A stretch of 64,000 nt of DNA from Burkholderia latens (GTDB lineage: Bacteria; Pseudomonadota; Gammaproteobacteria; Burkholderiales; Burkholderiaceae). Numbering within the stretch: position 1 is the first letter of the stretch; the number at the start of each line of letters is the position of its first letter. Location of the stretch: assembly GCF_001718795.1 (NCBI RefSeq), contig NZ_CP013438.1, positions 1,674,001 through 1,738,000 on the forward strand. The letters run 5' to 3'. The translations under genes and the position numbers were made by a program. The notes beneath the pieces are model-generated. The model worked only from the letters and a program-made list of their open reading frames with translations. It made no database searches and had not been told where the DNA came from. This document shows positions 8,516 to 17,041 of this stretch, in pieces.

Positions 8516-9043
8516 ATGCCATCGAACACGACAACGATCGCCCTTCGCGCGGCCACGCCGGCCGATGCCGCCGCCATCGCCGCCATTCACGTCGCATCGT
8601 GGCGCGCAACGTACGCCGGCATCATGCCGGCTTCGTTCCTTGCGGCTTTATCGGTCGAACAACGCACCGGCTTCTGGTATCGCGCGCTGACAGCAGGCGA
8701 CGCGAACGTCACGATCGCATGCGGCGCCGACGGCGTGACCGGCTGGGTCGCGTACGGCCCGACGCGCGACACCGACAAGGATCGCTCGTGGGGCGAAATC
8801 GGCGCGATTTATCTGCATCCGGCGCATTGCGGCAAAGGCATCGGTGCGGTGCTGGTCGATCATGCCTGCCGGTCGCTGCGCGACGCGGGCCATGCCTGGG
8901 TGTCGCTCTGGGCGATCGTCCGGAACCGCCGGGCGCGGGCTTTCTACGAGCGTGAAGGCTTCGTCGCCGAAAGCGACATCAAGACATTCGACATCGAAGG
9001 CACGCCGATCGACGAAGTGCGCTACTGGCGCGCACTTCGCTAG
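8516..9043 (+). CDS. GNAT-family N-acetyltransferase
   Basis: A 175-residue acetyltransferase. It opens with the typical IALRAATPADAAAIAAIH pattern, has the family start of helix 1 (HVASWRATYAGIM), the pre-pyrophosphate-loop strand GAIYLHPAHCGKGIG (acetyl-CoA pyrophosphate loop Q/CxGxG-like), and the C-terminal NRRARAFYEREGF signature. It probably acetylates an amine on a small molecule or protein; the substrate cannot be read from the sequence. The ATG at 8516 directly precedes the fold. It is convergent with the PuuA-like gene, with 23 bases between the ends. Confidence 0.88.
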   Translation: MPSNTTTIALRAATPADAAAIAAIHVASWRATYAGIMPASFLAALSVEQRTGFWYRALTAGDANVTIACGADGVTGWVAYGPTRDTDKDRSWGEIGAIYLHPAHCGKGIGAVLVDHACRSLRDAGHAWVSLWAIVRNRRARAFYEREGFVAESDIKTFDIEGTPIDEVRYWRALR

Positions 9044-9066
9044 TCCGCGCCGGTCGACGCGGCGCG

Positions 9067-10416
9067 TCAAAGAAACCACCGATACTCGCGTGCGCCGATC
9101 TCGTTGCGAAAATCCAGTTCCTCCTGCCGCTTGTTCTCGCAATAGACCATCACGAACTCGCTGCCGAGCCGCTGTCGCACGGCAGCGTGATCCTGCATCG
9201 CCGCGACGGCCGACAACATCTCCTTCGGGAAGTCGACTCCGCTGCCGCGATCGTCGTTGAGCGGTGCGATCGGCTCGAGCCTCGCATCGAGCCCGTGCTC
9301 GATCCCGGCGAGAATCGCCGCAAGCACCAGATACGGATTCGCGTCGGCGCTCGCGAGCCGGTGTTCGATCCGCAGATTGCGCGCATCCGACTCCGGAATC
9401 CGGATGCACGCGTCGCGATCCTCGAAGCCCCAGCTCGCGCGGCTCGCCGCGTTCACCATCGATCCGTAGCGACGGAATGCATTGTGATTCGGCGCGAATA
9501 CCGGCATGCAATGCGGCAGCAGCGCGAGACACCCGGCCACCGCGTGCCGCAGTGGCCGCTGACCGTCGGCCGCGAGCAGGTTGCGACCCGCGTCGTCGTA
9601 CAGGCTCACGTGCACGTGCATCCCGCTGCCCGGCGCGTGCAGGTACGGCTTGCCCATGAAGCTCGCGCGATAGCCGTGCTTCAACGCGACGCCGCGCGTG
9701 CTGCGGCAGAACAGCGCCGACCAGTCGGCCGCGCGCAACGCATCGTCGGTATGGCCGAAATTGATCTCGAACTGGCCGGGCCCGAGTTCGGCCGTGATCA
9801 CCGTCGCATCGACGCCCTGCTCGCATGCGGCGTCGACCATCTCGTGCAGCACGTCGGCAAACCGCGACAGCCGCTCGATATGCATGTTCGGCTGATCGTC
9901 GCGGTCGTCGCTCAGCCGATCGCGCGGGTACTGCGGCATCCCGTCGGCGAGCTGAGCGGCGAACAGGTAGAACTCCAGCTCGAATGCGACCACCGGTCTG
10001 ATCCCCCGTGCCGCGAAGCGCCGCAGCACGCGCGCGAGCACCTCGCGCGGCTCGAACTCGATCGGCGCCTCCGTGCCGTCGGAGCTGATCAGCATCTGCG
10101 CGAGCGGCTGCCGTTCCCAGCGCACCGGCTTCAGCGTGCCGGGGATCAGACGGCGCGGCGCATCGGGATCGCCGTCGTTGAAGCAGTAATCGCCGATCTT
10201 GTAGAGGCCGCCCTGCGTGCCGAGCAGCACGCAGTTCTGCGGCAGCTTCAGCAGCGAACCCGACGCGACCTTCTCGAGCGCATCGATCGGATAGCGCTTG
10301 CCGTAGAAGTGGCCGGGCAGATCGAGACAGATCAGGTCGACATAGCGGATCTCGGGATGCGCGTGCCGGAATGCGCGCACTTCATCGACCAGCATCGGAA
10401 CGACGTCAGCAGTCAT
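9067..10416 (-). CDS. Glutamine synthetase-family gamma-glutamylpolyamine synthetase (PuuA-like)
   Basis: It is predicted to join glutamate to an amine such as putrescine with ATP, the first step of the Puu pathway. The 449-residue length is near that of PuuA. Glutamine synthetase landmarks are present: the metal-binding FELEFYL strand, the HAPGSGMHVHVSLYD motif, the FAPNHNAFRRYGS segment and the RIEHRLASADANPYLVLAAI signature. The last gene of a minus-strand run puuB-puuR-puuA, it is separated from the regulator by 115 bases, which may hold an additional promoter. PuuC and PuuD homologues are not in the window, so the pathway must be completed elsewhere. Exact amine preference is unknown. 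Confidence 0.9.
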   Translation of the reverse strand: MTADVVPMLVDEVRAFRHAHPEIRYVDLICLDLPGHFYGKRYPIDALEKVASGSLLKLPQNCVLLGTQGGLYKIGDYCFNDGDPDAPRRLIPGTLKPVRWERQPLAQMLISSDGTEAPIEFEPREVLARVLRRFAARGIRPVVAFELEFYLFAAQLADGMPQYPRDRLSDDRDDQPNMHIERLSRFADVLHEMVDAACEQGVDATVITAELGPGQFEINFGHTDDALRAADWSALFCRSTRGVALKHGYRASFMGKPYLHAPGSGMHVHVSLYDDAGRNLLAADGQRPLRHAVAGCLALLPHCMPVFAPNHNAFRRYGSMVNAASRASWGFEDRDACIRIPESDARNLRIEHRLASADANPYLVLAAILAGIEHGLDARLEPIAPLNDDRGSGVDFPKEMLSAVAAMQDHAAVRQRLGSEFVMVYCENKRQEELDFRNEIGAREYRWFL

Positions 10417-10531
10417 GTCTCATCCTTTCCATGTCTTTCGGATCCCGCACGGAACCCGCCGCATCCCAATCAGTACGCCAAATATTCGATGCAGCTTGGC
10501 GGCCGTTCGACACCGCCTGCCCGCGGACCGC

Positions 10532-11089
10532 TCAGGTGAATACCCAGATCACGCGCGTGGGTGCGTCGGTCAGGTTCGCATAGCGAAACCGCTTGTGCGC
10601 GGGCAACTGGAACGCGTCGTTCGGCCCGAGCGTGACCGGTGTATCGTCGCCGTCGAGCCAGATCGTCAGCTCGCCTTCGAGCACGAAACCACCCTGCTCG
10701 TCGCTGTCGTCGACGGCGCGCTCACCGCTGCTCGCGCCTGGCGCGAGATGGCTTTCCAGGATCGAGAAGCGCGAACGCATGTTCGGCGACACGAGTATGT
10801 CGGTGATGCCCGCCGCGTAATAGACGGTGCGGCGTTCGTCGGGCCGCGTGACCCACGGCACGCTGCGCGGTTTGCTCAGGCTGTAGAAATAGGTGGTCGG
10901 CACGCCGAGCGCCTCGCCGATCGCGGTGAGATCGGCGACCGTCGGCCGCGACAGCCCACGTTCCACCTGCGACAGAAAGCCGACCGAGCGACCGATGCGC
11001 TCCGCAAGCTCGTTGAGCGTGACCTTGCGATGCTTGCGCAGATCGCGGATCAGAATCGCCAGACTTTCTATCTCTTCCTGTTCGTTCAT
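10532..11089 (-). CDS. XRE-cupin transcriptional regulator (PuuR-like)
   Basis: A 185-residue repressor, the same length as E. coli PuuR. Residues about 10-65 form an XRE helix-turn-helix (VTLNELAERIGRSVGFLSQV). Residues about 105-180 form a cupin sensor (HLAPGASSGERAVDDSDEQG and the closing strand FRYANLTDAPTRVIWVF). PuuR proteins bind putrescine and release operators of puu genes; the neighbours on both sides are PuuB-like and PuuA-like enzymes, so that role fits. It lies 16 bases after puuB and is presumably co-transcribed. A palindrome cluster upstream of puuB is the likely operator. Confidence 0.9.
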   Translation of the reverse strand: MNEQEEIESLAILIRDLRKHRKVTLNELAERIGRSVGFLSQVERGLSRPTVADLTAIGEALGVPTTYFYSLSKPRSVPWVTRPDERRTVYYAAGITDILVSPNMRSRFSILESHLAPGASSGERAVDDSDEQGGFVLEGELTIWLDGDDTPVTLGPNDAFQLPAHKRFRYANLTDAPTRVIWVFT

Positions 11090-11105
11090 GTTGAATTCCG
11101 ATGCG

Positions 11106-12395
11106 TCAGACGGTATCGCGCAAACGGTACCAGGCCTTGCCGATCGCCTCCATCGGCGCGGCGAAGCGAGCGCCGCCTGGAAAGCGCGGATTGCGGATGC
11201 GCTGGTATTGCGCGAGCAGGCGATCGTCGCCGAGCACGGCGTCCGCCACCGCGCGTGCGCCGGCGAGCGTCGGCAACACGCCGTGGCCCGAGAAACCCTG
11301 CAGCCAGAAACGCTGGCCGCGGCGGCCGATGTCCGGCGTACGCCGCATGCTGATGTCGATGTGGCCGCCCCATGCGTAGTCGAGCGGCACGCCGGTCAGT
11401 TGCGGAAACACGCGCTCGAGGTGCGGGCGCGTCGCGGCCGCGATGTCGGCCGGAATTCCGCCGAGATACGTGCAGCCGCCGCCGAACAGCAGGCGGTTGT
11501 CCGGACTTAGACGGAAATAGTCAGGCACGAACTGGTTGTCGATCACGCAGCTGTCGCGCGGCAACAGCGAACGCGCGACGTCCGGCGCCAGCGGCGCGGT
11601 CGCGACCTGGTAGGTGCCGACCGGCAGCAGCCGGCGCGACAGGTCGGGATCGAGCCGGTCGACATACGCGTTGCACGCGAGCACCAGCACGTCCGCGCGC
11701 ACTTCGCCGCGCGCGGTGCGCGCGACGTAGCCACCAGCGGTCTCGCGACAGTCGAGCGCGCGGCTTTGCTCGAAGATGCGGCCGCCGGCCCGTTCGATCG
11801 TCTGCGCGAGCCCGAGCGCGAGCTTCAGCGGATTCAGATGACCGGCCTCCGGGTCGTAAAGGGCGGCAAGGTAGCGCGCGCTGCCGATCCATTCCGGCAT
11901 CTCGTCGCGCCCGATCATGCGCAGCCGGTCGTAGCCCCACCGCTGCCCGGCTTCGTCGCGCGCCTGCGTCAGCATCGCAATGCGGCGCGGGCGCACCGCG
12001 GCCCACAGGCTGCCGGGCCGATAGTCGATGTCGAAGCCGTGACGGGCGGGAAGTTCGCGCACTTCGACCGCCGCCCAGCGCATGCTGTCCCACAGCATCC
12101 GCGCGCCGTCGCGGCCGAGCGAATCCTCGAGCGGCTGCATGTCGCACGACCAGCCGAGCAACGCCTGTCCGCCGTTGCGGCCCGATGCGGCCCATGCGAC
12201 GCGGCTGGCTTCGAGCACGACCACGCGCTTGCCCGCGAGCGCGAGACGCAACGCCGTGTGCAATCCGCTGAAGCCGGCGCCGACGATCAGCACGTCGGCG
12301 TCGATGCATTCGTCCAGTTCCGGCCGACGCGGGATCGGCGCCGGATATGCAGCAGCGTAGTAACTCGCGACGTGACGGTCGGACTGCACGAACAT
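11106..12395 (-). CDS. FAD-dependent gamma-glutamylputrescine oxidase-like (PuuB)
   Basis: The 429-residue DAO-type flavoprotein is close in length to PuuB. It has an N-terminal FAD motif (DADVLIVGAGFSGLHTALRL) near residues 32-52, then the flavin-binding GRNGGQ motif of the family, and a C-terminal GFSGHGVLPTLAGARAVAD segment typical of DadA/PuuB proteins. It should oxidise the gamma-glutamylated polyamine produced by the neighbouring PuuA-like enzyme. I chose the ATG at 12395, because the longer reading to 12431 runs through the palindromic operator region. First gene of the puuB-R-A operon. Confidence 0.88.
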   Translation of the reverse strand: MFVQSDRHVASYYAAAYPAPIPRRPELDECIDADVLIVGAGFSGLHTALRLALAGKRVVVLEASRVAWAASGRNGGQALLGWSCDMQPLEDSLGRDGARMLWDSMRWAAVEVRELPARHGFDIDYRPGSLWAAVRPRRIAMLTQARDEAGQRWGYDRLRMIGRDEMPEWIGSARYLAALYDPEAGHLNPLKLALGLAQTIERAGGRIFEQSRALDCRETAGGYVARTARGEVRADVLVLACNAYVDRLDPDLSRRLLPVGTYQVATAPLAPDVARSLLPRDSCVIDNQFVPDYFRLSPDNRLLFGGGCTYLGGIPADIAAATRPHLERVFPQLTGVPLDYAWGGHIDISMRRTPDIGRRGQRFWLQGFSGHGVLPTLAGARAVADAVLGDDRLLAQYQRIRNPRFPGGARFAAPMEAIGKAWYRLRDTV

Positions 12396-12405
12396 GCGGA
12401 CTCCC

Positions 12406-12455
12406 GTGAAATTTTCACCGGCAAATTTCATGAAAAATTAGCATGGCAATTTCAC
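12406..12455. promoter_or_regulatory. Palindrome cluster, probable PuuR-type operator
   Basis: Eleven bases upstream of the puuB start lie GTGAAATTTTCAC (perfect 13-mer palindrome, 12406-12418), TTTCATGAAA (perfect 10-mer, 12426-12435) and a half-site TTTCAC (12450-12455). All share the TTTCA/TGAAA core. The block is much more AT-rich than its surroundings. I infer binding by the PuuR-like repressor encoded in the operon. Confidence 0.65.
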
Positions 12456-12614
12456 GGCGGCAAGCAAAACGACGGTGGGCCACGTTGTTGGAAGAATGAA
12501 AGCCCGGCGGGTCCGGCACGGCGCTTGCGCGACCGGCAACACGTTGCGCCGTCGGCCGGGACGCTTTTCGTGCACATCCGGACGACACCGCATCGATGCA
12601 AGGAGGATTTCCGC

Positions 12615-12842
12615 ATGACGACGCCGTTCAAGCTGGGCGACTGCGTTCGCTGGAATTTCGAAGCCGGTTCCGCAACCGGCACGATCATCGCGGTCTACAC
12701 GCAGGATTTCGATGACAAAGGCCATCGCCGCCGAGCGTCGCCGGAAGATCCGCAAGACGAGATCGAGGGCGACCGCACCGACCATGCCGCCCCGCATCGC
12801 GGCCGTGTGCTCGAACACCTCACCGGCAAGGACGACGCGTGA
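12615..12842 (+). CDS. DUF2945 (hypervirulence-associated TUDOR-like) small protein
   Basis: A 75-residue protein with a perfect AGGAGG ribosome site 8 bases upstream of its ATG. It begins with KLGDCVRWNFEAGSATGTII, the SH3/TUDOR-like barrel typical of DUF2945, and ends with the HRRRASPEDPQDEIEGDRTD-type segment and a His-rich patch (HAAPHRGRVLEHL). The family is often annotated as hypervirulence-associated because of a fungal homologue; no molecular role is established. It overlaps the next gene by 4 bases (GTGA). Confidence 0.85.
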   Translation: MTTPFKLGDCVRWNFEAGSATGTIIAVYTQDFDDKGHRRRASPEDPQDEIEGDRTDHAAPHRGRVLEHLTGKDDA

Positions 12843-13417
12843 CGCTTCCGTTCCATACCATCGGTCACTCGAGCCGCACGCTCGACCAGTTCATCGAGAT
12901 GCTCGATGCAGTCGACGTCGCGCTGCTCGTCGACATCCGGAAAATGACGCGCTCGCGCACAAATCCGCAGTTCAACGAAGCGACGCTGCCCGACGCGCTG
13001 GCCAGAGCCGGCATCCGGTACGCGCACATCGCGGAACTCGGCGGGCTGCGCGGCAAGTCCCGCGACGTGCGCATCGGCGTCAACGGCTTCTGGACGAACC
13101 GCAGCTTCCATCGCTATGCCGACTACGCGCTGTCGCCCGAGTTTCGAGCTGGCCTCGACGCGTTGATCGCGCAAGGGCACCGACAGCGCTGCGCGATCAT
13201 GTGCTCGGAAGCCGTGTGGTGGCGCTGTCATCGGCGGATCGTGTCCGATTACCTGATCGCACGGGGCGAAACGGTTCTGCACATCATGGGCAAGAATCGC
13301 ACGGAACTCGCGCAGCTCACGGCCGGCGCGGTGATTCGCGATGACGGCACGATCGTCTACCCGGACGTCCGCGGCGATCCGGCAGCGGAAGAAACGACCG
13401 TGCGGCCGCACGCGTGA
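12839..13417 (+). CDS. DUF488 family protein
   Basis: The 192-residue product starts at GTG 12839, overlapping the TGA of the DUF2945 gene. The family hallmarks are the N-terminal TIGHSSRTLDQFIEML, a central IAELGGLRGK, and AIMCSEAVWWRCHRRIV, whose Cys and Cys-His residues resemble the conserved cysteine patch of DUF488. Function is unknown; coupling to a TUDOR-like protein suggests a two-gene unit. Confidence 0.88.
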   Translation: MTLPFHTIGHSSRTLDQFIEMLDAVDVALLVDIRKMTRSRTNPQFNEATLPDALARAGIRYAHIAELGGLRGKSRDVRIGVNGFWTNRSFHRYADYALSPEFRAGLDALIAQGHRQRCAIMCSEAVWWRCHRRIVSDYLIARGETVLHIMGKNRTELAQLTAGAVIRDDGTIVYPDVRGDPAAEETTVRPHA

Positions 13418-13620
13418 AGCAACACGCGCCGGAGGTCCGGCCACGCAACGGTGTGACGGCATGAAACGCCCGATGCCCGATGCAACACCGGAGGTCGGCC
13501 TGCGCTCCGCGGCGCCCGACACCGCGATCAGTTCGACAAGCTTTGCGCCGCCGCGACTCTCCATTACCATCTGGCGACCATCGCACGTGCCCCTCACTTC
13601 TTTTCGTTACTCCCGCGCCA

Positions 13621-14358
13621 ATGCTCGTCCTCATCATCGTTGCCGGCCTGTGGGCCGGCCTGCAGAACGCCCTCGCCGGCGGCGGCTCGTTCGTCACGCT
13701 GCCGGCCCTGATCGTGTCCGGAATGTCGCCGCTCGCGGCAAACATCACGTCGACGGTCGCGCTGTTCCCCGGTCAGGTGACGACGGGCTGGGCGAGTCGC
13801 AGCATGGTGAGCGGCGTCGGGAAGCTGCCGTTTCGCGCACTGTTCGCGATCAGCGTGGCCGGCGGCGCGCTCGGCGGCCTGCTGCTGCTGAAAACCCCGT
13901 CATCGATCTTCTCGCACCTGGTGCCGTGGCTCGTGCTGTTCGCGACGGTCGTGTTCGCGTGGGGCAGTTTCTTCCGCAAGCCGGGTGCGGATACCCGGCA
14001 TCTCGGCCCCGTCGCGGCTGGCGTCTCGCAGTTTCTGATCGCAATCTACGGCGGCTACTTCGGCGGCGGCATCGGCTTCCTGATGATGGCGGCGTTGACG
14101 ATGGCCGGCCTGTCGCCGCGCCATGCGATGTCGACCAAGAACGCGCTCGCGGGCGTGATGAACGCGTCCGCAGTCGTGCTGTTCCTGAGCTCGCCGGATC
14201 TGCACTGGCGCGAGGCCATCGCGCTCGGCGGCGGCGCGATCGTCGGCGGGCTGCTGGGCGCCTGGGCGCTCCACCGCGTAAACGAGCGCGTGCTGCGTAT
14301 CGCAATCGTGTGCATCGGCGCCGCGCTGACAGTCGGCCTGTTCGTCAAGCCGATCTGA
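13621..14358 (+). CDS. TauE/SafE-type sulfite or anion exporter family membrane protein
   Basis: A 245-residue membrane protein with about seven or eight hydrophobic helices. It has the two half-repeat signatures of the TauE/SafE family: GLQNALAGGGSFVTLPALI near the N-terminus and AIYGGYFGGGIGFLMMAAL in the second half. Such proteins export sulfite, sulfoacetate or related organic anions, but the substrate cannot be told from sequence. The ATG at 13621 begins directly with the first helix. It stands alone, about 200 bases after the DUF488 gene. Confidence 0.88.
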   Translation: MLVLIIVAGLWAGLQNALAGGGSFVTLPALIVSGMSPLAANITSTVALFPGQVTTGWASRSMVSGVGKLPFRALFAISVAGGALGGLLLLKTPSSIFSHLVPWLVLFATVVFAWGSFFRKPGADTRHLGPVAAGVSQFLIAIYGGYFGGGIGFLMMAALTMAGLSPRHAMSTKNALAGVMNASAVVLFLSSPDLHWREAIALGGGAIVGGLLGAWALHRVNERVLRIAIVCIGAALTVGLFVKPI

Positions 14359-14485
14359 CCCACGCGCGCCGATTGCGCGGATTGCGCGCATGCCGTCGGC
14401 CGCGACGAACTCGGCGTCGATGGTCAAGCGCCACGTGCGCCGAACGCCCGCGTGCAATGCGCCCGCGCCGACGTCGCGTGCGCGT

Positions 14486-15064
14486 TCAACCGAAGGGCCG
14501 CACGCCGATCAGCGGGCCGTGCAAGAACATCGCAAAAACAGCCCATCCGACGAGTCCGGCTATGATCGTCACGGCATCGCCCGACAATCTGCCGGCCGGG
14601 TAACGGACGCCGTTGCCGCGATCGCGCGCGCGCCACACGACGAAATCGACCAGCGCCCACACGAAGAAAGCGCCGAACAGCACGACCGCATGCAGCGTGC
14701 CGTTCGCGAGCAGGTGCGCGATCGCCCATACCATCACGCCGGCCACCATCGGATGGCCGACGAGCGTCTTGATGCGGTTGCGCGGCACGTACGACGCTGC
14801 GATCAGCACGAATGCGATCGCGGTCAGCATGCCGGTGAGATGACGAACGCCGACGGGCGACACCCACAGCAGCGTCCCGCCCTGCCGCGCGATTCCGTAA
14901 CCCCAGACGATCAGCACGAATCCGACGATCGACGCGATTGCGTAGGGGCCCTTCCAGCGCTTCTCGCCGATTCGCTCGATGGTCGCGGATCGCCAGCCGT
15001 CCGCGACGAGCCGAATCGAATGCACACCGAGGAAAATCGCTAAACCGAGAATCAGGACGAGCAT
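14486..15064 (-). CDS. NnrU family membrane protein
   Basis: A 192-residue protein with about six hydrophobic segments and the NnrU pattern: N-terminal FLGVHSIRLVADGWR, the central VRHLTGMLTAIAFVLIAASY, and AHLLANGTLHAVVLFGAFF with paired His residues. NnrU-like proteins are related to isoprenylcysteine methyltransferase-like membrane folds and were first linked to denitrification; no denitrification gene is nearby. A GGAGA ribosome site precedes the ATG at 15064. It is convergent with the TauE-like gene. Confidence 0.87.
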   Translation of the reverse strand: MLVLILGLAIFLGVHSIRLVADGWRSATIERIGEKRWKGPYAIASIVGFVLIVWGYGIARQGGTLLWVSPVGVRHLTGMLTAIAFVLIAASYVPRNRIKTLVGHPMVAGVMVWAIAHLLANGTLHAVVLFGAFFVWALVDFVVWRARDRGNGVRYPAGRLSGDAVTIIAGLVGWAVFAMFLHGPLIGVRPFG

Positions 15065-15357
15065 CGGTTGTCTCCGTCTGGAACGGTGAGTGGGGATTCA
15101 TTCGCGCGGCTTTCGGTGCGCCGTTCGCGGGGCCGGCGTCACGGCAGGTGCGGCCGCGCCAGACGCGGACGCGGTCCGCGCCGATCATAAACGCCGTGGC
15201 CGCCGTTGTGAAGCATGACGCACATGCGGTTCGGCAACGTTGATGCTTTCGTCCATTCCGGTGCGGGTGGCGGGCGTCACGCGCAGGTGCCGGCGCGATG
15301 TCCATCGCCAATTGACGAGAACGTGAGTCGTCATGCGGCTACGATGAGCAACCGGCG

Positions 15358-15867
15358 CTACGGCCGCTTGCGCTTCGTAACGGATTTCGCGGCCGGTTTC
15401 GAAACGGGTTTCGGCGGCGCTTTCGCACGCGGGTTCGCGCTCCGTTTCGCGGCTGGCGCCGTCGCGGCGGCCAACTTCGGCTCCGGAAGCCGCGCGGGTG
15501 CCGCACTCGCCTTCGCGTTGCGCTTCGGCGCGCCCGCGATCAATGCGGCGCGATACGCACCGCGACACCAGTCGAACAGCGCGCCCGCATCCTCGAGCAC
15601 GTCGGCCGGGGTTTCGTAATAACCTTCGAGCGCGACGGTGCGCGTCGGACGCTCATACGAGAACGGCCCCATCCCCGCCGCCACGAACGCGGGGCGGTTC
15701 ACGTCGTCGACGCGCAGGAACAGCGATCCGCGCGCCATGAAGCCGAACATCACGCCGTCGAGCCGCATCGCGGCGCCACTGAAAAACCGCACGACCTCGA
15801 CCCTGCCGAGCGGCGCCAGCCGATACGCGATCTCCTCGCCGTGCGCCTTCTCCGATTGCCAGCTCAT
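15358..15867 (-). CDS. TfoX N-terminal domain protein with basic C-terminal tail
   Basis: Residues about 1-105 are a TfoX-N domain: YRLAPLGRVEVVRFFSGAAM, then LDGVMFGFMARGSLFLRVDD and the RPTRTVALEGYYETPADVLE stretch. The remaining 60 residues are a Lys/Ala/Pro tail ending in basic repeats (PPKPVSKPAAKSVTKRKRP), which resembles a nucleic-acid-binding extension. TfoX proteins regulate competence in gamma-proteobacteria, but in many Burkholderia they are uncharacterised. The ATG at 15867 overlaps the stop of the upstream dehydrogenase gene (ATGA), so they are coupled, although the functions have no obvious link. Confidence 0.85.
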   Translation of the reverse strand: MSWQSEKAHGEEIAYRLAPLGRVEVVRFFSGAAMRLDGVMFGFMARGSLFLRVDDVNRPAFVAAGMGPFSYERPTRTVALEGYYETPADVLEDAGALFDWCRGAYRAALIAGAPKRNAKASAAPARLPEPKLAAATAPAAKRSANPRAKAPPKPVSKPAAKSVTKRKRP

Positions 15868-16973
15868 GCGGACTCCGTGCAGCGCTGCGTCCATGCGTCG
15901 AGTTCCGCGTCGCCGAAGCCGACGGCCACGGCGCTGTCGCGAATCTGCCGCCACGTCGCACGATCGACCGGAATGCCGTGCGCACCGCGCGTGGCGCGGC
16001 TCGCCTCTTCCGGCTCGCCAGGCATCTGCACCGGCGCGCCGCCGGCCGGCGGCGACGCCTTCGCCCATGCGACGAACGCGTCGGCTTCGCGCTCCGCGTC
16101 GGCGGCATCGAACGCATTCGGATCGATCAGCACCGACAACATCCCGTTGACGATCGCGCTCGTCTTCTGCAGCGTGTCGCCGTACGTCGTATGCCCGCCC
16201 ACCAGCGCGCCGCCGAAGATCTCGCACATCGCGGCAAGCGCATAACCCTTGTGCAGACCGAACGGCAGCAGCGAGCCGAACGGCTGCTCGTGCATCACCG
16301 CCGGATCGTCGGTCGGCTGGCCGCGATGATCGATCAGCGAGCCGGCCGGCACGCGCTTGCGCTGGTTGTACGCGACCCGCGTCTTGCCGTACGCGATCGC
16401 GCTCGTCGCGAAGTCGAGCAGCAGCGGCGGCCGGCCCGCGCGCGGATACGCGGCGCAGAACGGATTCGTGCCGAAACGCGCATCGGTGCCGTGCAGCGGT
16501 GCGACAAGCAAGTCGCCGGGCACGCTGACGAAATGGAACGATACGAGCCCTGAGCGCGCGCATTGCTCGGCCCAGTGACCGATGCGGCCGAGGTGATGGA
16601 CGTCGCGCAACCCGATCGCGCAGATGCCCATGCGCCGCGCGCGTTCGATTCCTTCCACCATTGCCTCGAACGCGATTACCTGACCGAAGCCGCGCCCGCC
16701 GTCGACAGTCAGCACCGCGCCGCCGTCGCGGACGATCGACGCGTGCCCGTTCAGTTTCAACTGCCCTTCCTGCCATGACGCGACGTAGTTCGGCAGCATC
16801 CCGATCCCGTGCGAATCGTGCCCGGCGAGATTCGCGCCGATCAGATGATCGGCAACGAGCCGCGCCTCGCGCTCGCTGCTGCCGGCCCGCTCCCACAGCG
16901 CCGCGACGAATGCATGCAGCGGTTCGGCGCGCATGTGCAGCGCTTCGGTGTCGGGTGTCGGCGGTGCGGTCAT
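15864..16973 (-). CDS. Malate/L-lactate dehydrogenase family (Ldh2) oxidoreductase
   Basis: A 369-residue NAD(P)-dependent dehydrogenase of the Ldh_2 family. It shows the N-terminal ADHLIGANLAGHDSHGIGML signature, the RDVHHLGRIGHWAE catalytic region and the nucleotide-binding GTDARFGTNPFCAAYP segment; near the C-terminus lies HKGYALAAMCEIFGGAL. Related enzymes reduce 2-oxo acids or cyclic imines such as delta1-piperideine-2-carboxylate. The substrate is not evident. The chosen start (16973) includes a short flexible leader; a second ATG 39 bases downstream is equally possible. Confidence 0.87.
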   Translation of the reverse strand: MTAPPTPDTEALHMRAEPLHAFVAALWERAGSSEREARLVADHLIGANLAGHDSHGIGMLPNYVASWQEGQLKLNGHASIVRDGGAVLTVDGGRGFGQVIAFEAMVEGIERARRMGICAIGLRDVHHLGRIGHWAEQCARSGLVSFHFVSVPGDLLVAPLHGTDARFGTNPFCAAYPRAGRPPLLLDFATSAIAYGKTRVAYNQRKRVPAGSLIDHRGQPTDDPAVMHEQPFGSLLPFGLHKGYALAAMCEIFGGALVGGHTTYGDTLQKTSAIVNGMLSVLIDPNAFDAADAEREADAFVAWAKASPPAGGAPVQMPGEPEEASRATRGAHGIPVDRATWRQIRDSAVAVGFGDAELDAWTQRCTESA

Positions 16974-17041
16974 CGGCAAGGCTCCGTCAAGTCGGGTTGA
17001 ATCCGCTCGGATCGGGCGGGACGAGCATGCGGCGCGAGCGC

